A DNA stretch of 64,000 nucleotides from NCBI GenBank assembly GCA_964538355.1, contig CAZIFC010000004.1:1-64000 (forward strand). The letters are read 5' to 3'. The notes beneath the pieces were generated by a model, which was not told the origin of the DNA, did not search any database, and saw only the letters and a list, made by a program, of their open reading frames with translations. A program made the position numbers and the translations under genes. The stretch comes from Bilophila sp964538355. Lineage in GTDB: Bacteria > Desulfobacterota > Desulfovibrionia > Desulfovibrionales > Desulfovibrionaceae. Shown piece by piece: positions 18,515 through 26,726 of this stretch (position 1 is the first letter of the stretch; every line of letters starts with the position of its first letter).

Positions 18515-19798
18515 TCAACGGTTCGGCGGGGTGCTGGTCTTTCCGGGCCAGAGGATTTTGTCTTCTTCAATGGTGAGCTTTCCGGTAACGGAGTCGACAA
18601 ACCCTACCGGAACGAAATGGACAGTCTTGCCGTCTTCCTTGTAGCCTTGGCAATTCATGATTTCCACAGCCATGACCTCGCGGTCATTGGTCCCCGGGGC
18701 CAGATTCTGTCGCCCGGAAAGGCCCTCGAACGACAGGGCGCGCAGGCTTGCCATAAGATTATCGCCATTCATTTCCAGCTGTTGATCCTGAACATTTTTC
18801 ATGGCGAGGCCAAGAGCCATCATATGATCATAAGAAAGGACACCATAGAAGAAGGCCTTGGAATTCATATCCACCTGCTTACCGATCTTCTTTGAAAACC
18901 GGGCGGCGAATTCGTCGAGTGCCTTGCTGGGCATGAGCTTGGTCATGGGCGCGAGGTAACCGAAGGCTCCGTTGATGGCATCAGGCTTTTCATCGGCCGA
19001 GGTCATCTCGGCGGCGTAGATGCTGTAGCCGGGCTGATTCATGTCGAGATTGGTCAGCGTGCGGAAGGCGATCACCGTATCGGGCGTAGGCATGGTGATG
19101 AAAATGCTCTTGATCCCCTGTTCCTTGACTGCGGCCATCCGCTTTTGCACTTCCTCAACGGGCGTATTCCGGGAATAGCCGTAGGAGGCTTTCACTTCTA
19201 TGCCGAGTCTGGCAGCTTCGTTCAGGATAACCGCAGCAGCACCGGAACCCCATGCGTCGGTGGTGTGGAACAGAGCTATTTCCTTGATGCCATAATGGTT
19301 TGCCACTTCAAGGAGATAACCTTCATACTTGGTGCTGGGGGTTACATTCCGGTAATAGTAAGGGAATTCGGCGGGCGAGCTCAGGCTTGCGGCGTTGGCA
19401 CCGACGGACACCACGGGGATTTTAAATTTTTCTGCTTCCTTGGCGATGAGGACGGCAGGCCCGCTGCAATCCACGCCGGTAAGCGCGACAATGTTTTGTT
19501 TCAGAAGCGACTGGGCTTTTTCGGCGGCACCTTCCGGCCAGCAATGATAATCGATGACCAGTTCGGGGGGCATGTCGAGCGTGTTCCCGCCGAGCATGCC
19601 GGAGGCGTTGATATCCTCAATCGCCATCTTAGCGGCGTGGAGTTCATATTCTCCCCAATCCGCATGACGCCCGTCGTGATAGTCGTAGGTGTACATCCCA
19701 CCGACCTTGTACTCCTTGGCCTCGCTTTGCATGGGGGCAAAACCGCAAATAAGCGATGCCATCAACGTGATGCCGAGAAACCTTTGGGACTTGTTCAT
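18515..19798 (-). CDS. Periplasmic substrate-binding protein, branched-chain amino acid type
   Basis: The product has 427 residues. It starts with a signal peptide (MNKSQRFLGITLMASLICGF, cleavage near SEA-KEY). The rest is a type I periplasmic binding fold (Peripla_BP_6 family): KVGGMYTYDYHDGRHADWGEYELHAAKMAIEDIN, then TGVDCSGPAVLIAKEAEKFKIPVVSVGANAAS and ALFHTTDAWGSGAA. Such proteins bind a small ligand for an ABC transporter or a sensor, but no permease genes lie nearby. A nearby sensor kinase has its own ABC-type binding domain, so this protein may deliver or share a signal ligand. I chose the second of two adjacent ATG codons, five bases after AAGGAGG. A sigma-54 promoter lies about 50 bases upstream, and the adjacent NtrC-type gene is its probable activator. 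The ligand is unknown. Confidence 0.8.
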   Translation of the reverse strand: MNKSQRFLGITLMASLICGFAPMQSEAKEYKVGGMYTYDYHDGRHADWGEYELHAAKMAIEDINASGMLGGNTLDMPPELVIDYHCWPEGAAEKAQSLLKQNIVALTGVDCSGPAVLIAKEAEKFKIPVVSVGANAASLSSPAEFPYYYRNVTPSTKYEGYLLEVANHYGIKEIALFHTTDAWGSGAAAVILNEAARLGIEVKASYGYSRNTPVEEVQKRMAAVKEQGIKSIFITMPTPDTVIAFRTLTNLDMNQPGYSIYAAEMTSADEKPDAINGAFGYLAPMTKLMPSKALDEFAARFSKKIGKQVDMNSKAFFYGVLSYDHMMALGLAMKNVQDQQLEMNGDNLMASLRALSFEGLSGRQNLAPGTNDREVMAVEIMNCQGYKEDGKTVHFVPVGFVDSVTGKLTIEEDKILWPGKTSTPPNR

Positions 19799-19844
19799 CA
19801 TCTCCTCCTTGCCGGGGTATATCTCCCGGTTTTGCAATACATAA

Positions 19845-19860
19845 AGCAAGAAGGAGGCCA
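19845..19860 (-). promoter_or_regulatory. Sigma-54 (-24/-12) promoter of the binding-protein gene
   Basis: On the minus strand the bases read TGGCCTCCTTCTTGCT. The GG and GC pairs have the exact spacing of the sigma-54 consensus TGGCAC-N5-TTGCA/T. Transcription would begin about 35 bases before the start codon at 19798. An NtrC-family activator gene ends 110 bases upstream. Confidence 0.75.
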
Positions 19861-19946
19861 AAGCTTTTCTCTATTATATCGGTATGTTCGTTTTTCGCAT
19901 CGACCAGAGCGGCTGTGCAAATCCCGGATAAGAAGACGGTGGAGTC

Positions 19947-19967
19947 CCTGAAATCCTGTTTTTCAGG
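19947..19967. promoter_or_regulatory. Palindrome upstream of the sigma-54 promoter, possible enhancer site
   Basis: CCTGAAA (19947-19953) and TTTCAGG (19961-19967) form a perfect seven-base inverted repeat with a seven-base spacer, about 100 bases upstream of the -12 element. That is the usual distance for activator binding in sigma-54 systems. No T-run follows on the minus strand, so a terminator for the regulator gene, which ends at 19971, is less likely. Confidence 0.5.
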
Positions 19968-19970
19968 ACA

Positions 19971-21389
19971 TCAACGCGTAAGGCCGTGACGTTTGAGCAA
20001 CGCGTAGAGCCGGGAGCGGGAAAGCCCGGTTATTTCACACGCCTTCAAAATATTGCCTTCTGCCTGTTCCAGCACTCGGGCCAGATAACACCCTTCTTCT
20101 TTTTGCCATACTTGTTCGCGGAATGCGGCATAGGAAGGAAGAGTACCTTCGGAAACGGAGGCAATCTCTTTTTCCCTTGGCGCGGAAAGGGTGGCCAGCC
20201 GTTGGGTTGCGGCATGGATACGGATGCCTGTGGGCAGATGCTGGGGAAAAACGACGGAAGCCCATCCCGCAGCAAGAATCGACCGCTCCACGGCTCCGCA
20301 CAGTTCCCGCACGTTGCCCGGCCAGTCATACATTTGCAACGCCGAGGCCGTTCCCGTGGCAAGCTGTTTTGCGGAGAGGCCGTAGAGTTCAGAAAAATGG
20401 CCGCAAAAATGCTGTGCCAAAGGCAAGATATCCTCTTGGCGTTCGCGCAGGGGCGGCAATGGAATGTGTACGGTCTGGAGGCGATAGAAGAGATCTCGCC
20501 TGAAAGATTCCTCAGCCACCATGTGCTCAAGATTCCTGTTGGTCGCTGCGATCAGGCGGAAATCGCAGGGGTGTTCCTGTATAGAGCCTACGGGACGGAC
20601 ACGTTTTTCCTGAAGCACGCGCAAAAAGACCTTTTGCAGCGAAAGAGGAAGTTCCCCCACCTCGTCGAGGAACAACGTGCCCCCATCGGCTTCTGGGATA
20701 AGGCCATTTTCACGTGTCACCGCGCCCGTGAATGCGCCGCGCACATGCCCGAACAAAAGGCTCTCGGCAAGGTTTTCGGGGATGGCTGCACAATCCACGA
20801 CGACGAAAGGCCCGTTTTGGCGGCCGCTGTTCTCGTGGATGGTCCGCGCGAAAACCTCTTTGCCCGTTCCCGTTTCTCCGCTGAGCAAAACGCAAACGTC
20901 GCTGTCGGCGCATTGGCGTACGGTTTCCAGACAGCGGCTGATAGCCGCTCCCGATCCGACAAGCCTGTTCCGCCTCAGCTGCATTGTCTGCTGCCCGGGG
21001 GAGGAACGCGCTCCGCAGCGGTTCTGATGATAAAGAAGTGCCTGCTCCAGAGCCGCTAAAACGGTTTCAAGGGAGTCATCCTTGCGGATGAAATCCCATG
21101 CCCCTGCCAGGAGTGCCTCCTCCAGCCAATCCCGGTTGTCGTGCCCTGTGATCACGATGATTTCAGGATGCCCCTCGTTGCCCAAAAGCAAGGGGAGAAG
21201 GGAGAGCCCGTTGCCGTCCGGCAGGCTGATGTCCAGAAAGACAACGTCGAACATGCCGGTGCTGGCGTCTTTCGCCTCGCACGCCGAGGCGGAGAGCACC
21301 ACCTCATGACCCTGGCGGCTACAGGCGCGCTTGAGTACGTAAGAGAAGGTCTCATCATCGTCTATGACCAAAATGCGCGCCATGTTCAT
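19971..21389 (-). CDS. NtrC-family sigma-54 response regulator
   Basis: This 472-residue protein has three domains. The receiver (residues 3-120) carries VIDDDE, the phosphorylated aspartate in VFLDISLPDG and the lysine in FIRKDD. The AAA+ domain (about 145-380) has GETGTGKE (Walker A), GAFTGA (the loop that contacts sigma-54), GGTLFLDEVGEL (Walker B) and the arginine-finger region. The C-terminal Fis-type helix-turn-helix (about 435-470) has GNILKACEITGLSRSRLYALLKR. It activates sigma-54 RNA polymerase after phosphorylation, most likely by the hybrid kinase encoded just upstream; their genes overlap by four bases (ATGA). The nearby sigma-54 promoter with an upstream palindrome is the obvious target. 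A second ATG six bases in is an alternative start. Confidence 0.9.
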   Translation of the reverse strand: MNMARILVIDDDETFSYVLKRACSRQGHEVVLSASACEAKDASTGMFDVVFLDISLPDGNGLSLLPLLLGNEGHPEIIVITGHDNRDWLEEALLAGAWDFIRKDDSLETVLAALEQALLYHQNRCGARSSPGQQTMQLRRNRLVGSGAAISRCLETVRQCADSDVCVLLSGETGTGKEVFARTIHENSGRQNGPFVVVDCAAIPENLAESLLFGHVRGAFTGAVTRENGLIPEADGGTLFLDEVGELPLSLQKVFLRVLQEKRVRPVGSIQEHPCDFRLIAATNRNLEHMVAEESFRRDLFYRLQTVHIPLPPLRERQEDILPLAQHFCGHFSELYGLSAKQLATGTASALQMYDWPGNVRELCGAVERSILAAGWASVVFPQHLPTGIRIHAATQRLATLSAPREKEIASVSEGTLPSYAAFREQVWQKEEGCYLARVLEQAEGNILKACEITGLSRSRLYALLKRHGLTR

Positions 21390-23827
21390 TTTCCTGTCTT
21401 GGGTTGCAAAGCGCGATCAACCGCTTCTTTGAGCCGTTGCGGATCAAAGGGCTTCACGAGCATCTGTATGTCTCCGTCCTCTTTCATATGCCATAACCCG
21501 GCGTCACAATGCACCGGACAGCTGCTGCAAAGAATGATCGGCGTTTCGGGGAAGCGTTCCCGTACAAGGCGGGCAAATGCGAAGCCCTGCATGCCCGGGA
21601 GCTTTTGATCCGTGATGACAAGAGCCGGGCGCATCCCCTCCTTCAGGAGAGACAGGGCCGTTTCCGCGTCAATGGCGGTAACGACAGAAGCATACATTCT
21701 TTTCAGCATGTTTTCCAAAAGATAGAGCATGCCGGGGTCATCGTCCACAACAAGGATGGCCCCTGCGGTTCTGGAGGAAGGCGGTATGGAACCGCTTTGT
21801 CTTCCAAAGGCTTCACTTTCGACGCGCTGCGTGCCGGAATCGAGGAACGATATCCTTTCGGAGCGGTTGCCGGTTGGCGCACCACTGCCCTGCTGTCCGG
21901 AAGGGGCGGCATATGGCAAGAACACGGAAAAGAGTGCCCCGCCGCAGGGACGGTTGGCCACCCGCACCGTTCCCCGGTTGCGCTGGACAAGGCTATGAAC
22001 CTGCGCGAGCCCCAGCCCGCTGCCGCCATTGTCCTGCTTAGTGGTAAAGAAGGGATCAAAAATGAGTTCCATGAGTTCTGATGGAATGCCTTTTCCGGTA
22101 TCGGAAACATCCAGGCGGACATACCTGTCCCCGGAAAGGAGATCCCGGTCGGAATGGCCCTGCCCCGCAGTGTAGAGTTCGACGGCAATAACTAGCTCTC
22201 CCCCTTCCGGCATCGCTTGGATGGCGTTGAGGCACAAGTTGAGAAGGACCTGATGCACTTCGGCGGATACGGCCCGGACACGCGCTTCGGGGTAGGCGTT
22301 GCGTACGTTGAGGGAAATACCGGAGGGTATTTGGGGCTGAAGCATTTCCGCGCATTCCCGTATCAGCTTGGACACAAGCGGCGTTTCGAAAAGGGCGTCC
22401 AATGGTTTGGTGCTGTCGGTCATGCGGATCTGCTTCATGAGTTCCTTGCCGCGAACGGTTGCCTCAAGGATACGCGTGATGTCTTCATGGGCCGGATTTT
22501 CGCGTGGAATTTCCGGCAGGGCAAGCTGGGCGCAGGCGTTTATCCCGCCGAGGATGTTGTTTACGTCGTGGGTAATTCCTCCCGCCATACGGCCTATGGC
22601 TTCCATACGCCGCGCAAGTTGCCCTCGGCGTTCAAGATCGTGCGCTTGGGCCAGCACCGCCTTTTCCTGTTTGAGCAAACATTCCGAACGCTGCTTCATA
22701 CGAAGCAGGCAGGTAAGCAGCACGATAATGCCGAAAAGGATCAGCATAATGATCAGAGCCGGCAACAGCGCGGCCCGGTGCTGCTCATAAAAGGAAGGAG
22801 GACGGTTAACGATGACCGAATCCGGCGGAAGGACGTTTTCGCTGATGCCGTATCGGGCCAGCATGGCATAATCATAAATAAGGTAGGGGGACGGCTCATG
22901 CAGCAGAGGAATGGCATCAGGCGGCGTGCCGCGAAGGATGGACAGAGCCATACGCACGGTATGTGTGGCGTGGAACTCGTTGAATTCGCATTGGCCTGCG
23001 AGTACCCCCTTGCCGAGCTGGCCGCTCCACGGGGAATACATGGGGAGGTCGGTCCAGCTGCGGAGCAGTTGCAGGCTTTCCTTCATGGAAAAACTTTGGC
23101 CGTCGCCGGTGCGGTAATAGCCGAAGTTCAGGAGCACCGTATTTTGCGGCAACTCTTCAAGAGCCTTTTGCATGGCCTGTACCGACAGCCCCATAAGGAC
23201 ATGGACTGTAATGCCCGGCTTCATTGCCGCGAGTTCGGACTCCGCTTGTCGTAACGCAGTACGGGCGGACGTCGTGTCACCGCATATGATGGCCAGATGG
23301 CGGGCATCCGGGTGGACAAGAGGGATGGCTTCAAGGACTCGGTGGATGGAAAAATTTTCCAGAATGCCTGTATAATAGGATCGTCGTTCGACAAGCAGTG
23401 CTGGAGGATCCGCAATGCCGCAAAAAACGACGGGAACATCAGGAAAAAGCCGCTCTCCGTGGGCGAGCATAAAGTCTAACGCGTCGTTATCCGTTACGAT
23501 AATGGCTTTGAAGAGGACACCCGCGTATTTTTGGGTAAAGAGCCTTGTCAGCTCGGTATCGAGACTCCCTGAAGGATAGCGTTCATAGTCAAGATATTCG
23601 CAATGCAGGCGTATACGGAAACCCGTTTCCGGGCGTTCAAATGCTTCCGAGATCCGGCTTATGATGTTGGATTCCCAGAAGTGACCGGAATGAAAAGAAT
23701 TTATGATTAAAATTTCGGCGATCGGCAAAGAGGTCGTCTGTTCCGCCGTTTTGGCAACGACCGCCAAGGACAGCGTAAAAACGATACAAAACAACATAAC
23801 CCTGATGAGGGCAGCAAATGCCTTCAC
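21386..23827 (-). CDS. Hybrid sensor histidine kinase with extracytoplasmic ABC-type sensor
   Basis: The product has 813 residues. An N-terminal signal anchor (residues 1-25) leads to a periplasmic ABC-substrate-binding-like sensor (about 35-335), with EILIINSFHSGHFW near its start. A membrane helix follows at about 345-370. The kinase core has its H-box in GGITHDVNNILGG, an N-box (LLNLCLNAIQAMPEGG), G1 (DTGKGIP) and G2 (GGSGLGLAQVHSLV). A C-terminal receiver (about 690-810) has VVDDDPG, LVITDQKLPGMQG and MLVKP. The signal is probably a small molecule bound outside the membrane. It is likely to phosphorylate the NtrC-type partner, whose gene it overlaps. The start codon is GTG, preceded by GGGGAC. 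The receiver may allow phosphorelay or feedback control. Confidence 0.85.
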   Translation of the reverse strand: MKAFAALIRVMLFCIVFTLSLAVVAKTAEQTTSLPIAEILIINSFHSGHFWESNIISRISEAFERPETGFRIRLHCEYLDYERYPSGSLDTELTRLFTQKYAGVLFKAIIVTDNDALDFMLAHGERLFPDVPVVFCGIADPPALLVERRSYYTGILENFSIHRVLEAIPLVHPDARHLAIICGDTTSARTALRQAESELAAMKPGITVHVLMGLSVQAMQKALEELPQNTVLLNFGYYRTGDGQSFSMKESLQLLRSWTDLPMYSPWSGQLGKGVLAGQCEFNEFHATHTVRMALSILRGTPPDAIPLLHEPSPYLIYDYAMLARYGISENVLPPDSVIVNRPPSFYEQHRAALLPALIIMLILFGIIVLLTCLLRMKQRSECLLKQEKAVLAQAHDLERRGQLARRMEAIGRMAGGITHDVNNILGGINACAQLALPEIPRENPAHEDITRILEATVRGKELMKQIRMTDSTKPLDALFETPLVSKLIRECAEMLQPQIPSGISLNVRNAYPEARVRAVSAEVHQVLLNLCLNAIQAMPEGGELVIAVELYTAGQGHSDRDLLSGDRYVRLDVSDTGKGIPSELMELIFDPFFTTKQDNGGSGLGLAQVHSLVQRNRGTVRVANRPCGGALFSVFLPYAAPSGQQGSGAPTGNRSERISFLDSGTQRVESEAFGRQSGSIPPSSRTAGAILVVDDDPGMLYLLENMLKRMYASVVTAIDAETALSLLKEGMRPALVITDQKLPGMQGFAFARLVRERFPETPIILCSSCPVHCDAGLWHMKEDGDIQMLVKPFDPQRLKEAVDRALQPKTGK

Positions 23828-23991
23828 ATTAAGTCCCCAAAAAAGAATATATATTCTATCATTCTAGAAAAGTTCGCCCTGCAACTCAAGAAAAAGAACA
23901 GTGCGCGATGGTTGCATCAAATTTAAATAATGTGAAAAGATTGAATCGTCCTCGTATACTGCACGATGATGAGACGGGCTACCTTCCCAAT

Positions 23992-24679
23992 AGCCTAAGC
24001 CGCCTACTCGGCGGACAACGCTTTGACAGCCAGAACGCCCCCGTATTTGTGCTTCTAAGCCGCCTACACGGCGGACAACGCAGCATTTCGGCTGGCATCG
24101 GCCCCATGTACCTTCTAAGCCGCCTACACGGCGGACAACGTTCACTGGTTTCTTGAAAGGCGGCGCGGGAGCTTCTAAGCCGCCTGCACGGCGGACAACT
24201 CATGTTATTATGAATGGGTCAGCCATTCCGTCTTCTAAGCCGCCTGCACGGCGGACAACGCCACCGAGGAAATGGTCCGCTCGTTTGAGCACTTCTAAGC
24301 CGCCTGCACGGCGGACAACTTCAAGGACATCATGAGCGACGCCCGCGCGACCTTCTAAGCCGCCTGCACGGCGGACAACCGTTCCCTTGCGTTCCCCGAC
24401 GAGCACAGGATCTTCTAAGCCGCCTGCACGGCGGACAACTGCCAGCTGACCGGGAAGGATCTCCTGACCGTCTTCTAAGCCGCCTGCACGGCGGACAACG
24501 TTATTGCCCGGCAAAAACCCCGTTTGCCAAGCTTCTAAGCCGCCTGCACGGCGGACAACGCCAGCGGCAAAGATACGGCTGAACTGCAAAACTTCTAAGC
24601 CGCCTGCACGGCGGACAACCTCAGCCACTGCTCCGCTTCCTCGCGTACACTCTTCTAAGCCGCCTGCACGGCGGACAAC
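23992..24679 (-). CRISPR. Type I-F-like CRISPR array, 12 repeats and 11 spacers
   Basis: Twelve 28-base repeats occur every 60 bases with 32-base spacers. On the + strand the repeat begins CTTCTAAGC and ends GGCGGACAAC; on the minus strand it begins GTTGTCCGCC and ends GCTTAGAAG, the usual form of type I-F repeats (stem GCCGT...AGGC, tail GCTTAGAA). Repeats 4-12 are identical. Repeats 2 and 3 differ by one base (CCTACAC), and repeat 1 (23992-24019) is the most altered. Decay at the low-coordinate end marks the old trailer, so the leader should lie just right of 24679 and transcription would run on the minus strand. No cas gene is visible on either side within the window, so the array would depend on Cas proteins encoded elsewhere. 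Confidence 0.93.
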
Positions 24680-25243
24680 AAGGGCATCTTGAGAGAGTCT
24701 CCTTTCTTTTCAAAAGGTTAGTCTTCAAAAGACCGCGAAGACTTCGCCTTGAAGCCCTAAGCGTAACCACCTTATTATCAATATCTTTTTTAGACAACTT
24801 CTTTATGAAGCCAATGGAAAGGCTCACCGCCGGGAGATCAGGACGGTTTCGCCTCTTTTCTGTAGGACGGAATCCTCAAACCTCTCCCGATCCCAAAGAC
24901 AGGGCCGCTCCTGTCTACGCACAACTTGCCGACTCAATCCTCGACAGGCTTGACTGAATCAATATACATGGAGCAAGCAAGACCGTATCGTTCCATAAGC
25001 CTCTTGTTGTTTCACGGAAACGGGCTGTCAGGAAAGAGGTGTAGCCATCCTATGCCTGCCCAAATGGTTGGGCATGAGATTGACAGAACGGCAATAGCAG
25101 CAGAATTAAGCCACAAGAGGTTCACCTCTACGGCTCATTTGCACGCACCTGCATCGTCCCGGTGCAAGGCTGGCTGGCACCCGCAAGGGCACCAAGCTTG
25201 TGCCTGACGGTGCAAAAAAAATCATTAAAACAATTGAGTAGCT
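24680..25243. other. CRISPR leader side and intergenic stretch, no gene seen
   Basis: This 564-base stretch should hold the CRISPR leader next to 24680, which is moderately AT-rich. It also has a perfect hairpin TGCCCAA/TTGGGCA (25057-25074). I see no cas-like coding sequence on either strand and no convincing ribosome site. Confidence 0.5.
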
Positions 25244-26230
25244 ATGATAGACAACGAAAATCCCTTTGCGGCAGAAAATCCCTTTCGCAAAATCGACAAA
25301 AAACGTTTCCAGTCTGTTGACGAAAAAAAGAAGGCCAAGGCATCCCCCAAAAAAACAGCCAAGTACGAAGAGTCTGCAAGCTCCTTCTACTCTGCTTTTG
25401 TGTCTCCTGAAGATGAAGGGGATACCCGAGCCTTTATGTCCGCTGTCGCTGGCGTAGCCAGACTGGGGGAACCGGACAGGAGCAAGAAGCCGAAGCGCAC
25501 TCCGCCGCCTCTGGAAAATCCCGTACTCGGAAACATCTCCATGACGCCTGCCAAAAGGACAGCAACCACCCCGGCTGGCACAGGCTCCAAAACCGAGGAG
25601 CCGCAACCGGCTTCCCAAAAAGAACAGTCCTCACCTGCCGCTGGCGTATTCCCGGAGGATGATGCGGACTTTTTCAGTGCGGTGCAGGATGTCACCCCCC
25701 TGTCCGGGAAAGGCAGAGCCGTGGCGGCAGAAACCCCACCCCCCGTCGTGTCCATACCGCCTGCCCGCAATCCGCTTCAGGATTTCATGGACGGCAAGGT
25801 CGAGTTTGCACTGGCCTTTACCGACGAGTATGTCGAAGGGCATGTTCTCGGGCTGGATCTGATGGTTGTCGGAAAACTGCAGGCAGGCCAGTTCAGCCCG
25901 GAATCCCATCTCGATCTGCACGGCATGAACGCCCAGCAAGCCTTTGACGCCTTGGTGGGCTTTCTTCGCGGAGCCTATTTCAAGGGACAGCGCACCGTGC
26001 TTGTTGTTCCCGGACGCGGACTCAACTCTCCACACGGCGTCTCCATTCTTAAGGAAAAGGTACAAAACTGGTTCACCCAGGAACCGTTCAAGCGCGTTAT
26101 CCTTGCCTTTTGCACCGCAAGATCTTCCGATGGCGGCGCGGGTGCGCTCTATGTGCTCCTCCGGAAATTCCGCAAGGGCCAAGGGAAAATCTGCTGGGAA
26201 CGGAAACCGGCAGATCCGGATCTTATTTGA
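25244..26230 (+). CDS. Smr-domain protein with long disordered N-terminus
   Basis: The product has 328 residues. The first 165 or so are low-complexity and rich in lysine, proline, serine and glutamate, likely unfolded. The C-terminal Smr domain (about 225-320) has the expected SHLDLHGMNAQQAF, VVPGRGLNSPHG and the GGAGALYVLLRK end. Smr domains cut or nick branched or structured nucleic acids; free-standing ones have been linked to ribosome rescue and mRNA cleavage, while MutS2 fusions act on DNA or ribosomes. Here there is no MutS part. The gene stands alone and has no strong ribosome site. Its exact role is unknown. Confidence 0.8.
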   Translation: MIDNENPFAAENPFRKIDKKRFQSVDEKKKAKASPKKTAKYEESASSFYSAFVSPEDEGDTRAFMSAVAGVARLGEPDRSKKPKRTPPPLENPVLGNISMTPAKRTATTPAGTGSKTEEPQPASQKEQSSPAAGVFPEDDADFFSAVQDVTPLSGKGRAVAAETPPPVVSIPPARNPLQDFMDGKVEFALAFTDEYVEGHVLGLDLMVVGKLQAGQFSPESHLDLHGMNAQQAFDALVGFLRGAYFKGQRTVLVVPGRGLNSPHGVSILKEKVQNWFTQEPFKRVILAFCTARSSDGGAGALYVLLRKFRKGQGKICWERKPADPDLI

Positions 26231-26726
26231 TTTTTCCGCTACACATACATATAACAGACTGAATACATTATTTAAAACAGCAAAAAAGCTCTCAGTCCCA
26301 GCTTTGTGCAAAAAGATTTTTAAAGGTTTGGCGAAAACAGACTGTTCAACCAAACAAATGTATGGTAGGGTCTCTCCATTCGGAACCCGCCTTCCCCTTT
26401 GCCGGGAACGGAATTCCACAATACCCAAGAGAACATCGGACTTGCATCCCGAATGATAACAACCGGCTGCAAGCTCCGCAGGCATACCGAAAGCGCGTAA
26501 CATAACAATGGACATGGGCGAATAAGTCAGTATCATCTGACCAGCCTCTCCTCACCGAGGATCCGCCTGAAGCCTTTGTTATGTTCAGCGTCCGTTGCGA
26601 CGCCGCGATTCGGGAACAGTGTATTCTTTCGCCGTGAGGCTACAGCCCCCGGCAGAACATGTATCGAGCCGCATCAGATAAGGATACGGCACAACAAAGT
26701 CCGCCTGGGTGCGGAAGGGAGTTTTC
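26231..26726. other. Upstream region of the PFOR gene, no gene seen
   Basis: This stretch of nearly 500 bases has no frame with a plausible start and product. It probably carries the promoter and leader of the pyruvate:ferredoxin oxidoreductase gene, but no clear -35/-10 or sigma-54 element could be picked out with confidence. Confidence 0.45.

Noticed and set aside
18511..19951. + strand frames opposite the binding-protein gene (for example 19145-19951)
   Set aside because: They are shadows of the binding protein, which has a signal peptide, a ribosome site and a sigma-54 promoter on the minus strand.
23864..24692. Several open frames with repeated VVRRAGGLE or SKPPARRTT units
   Set aside because: They are translations of the CRISPR repeats, which have a 60-base period (divisible by 3) and so keep frames open.
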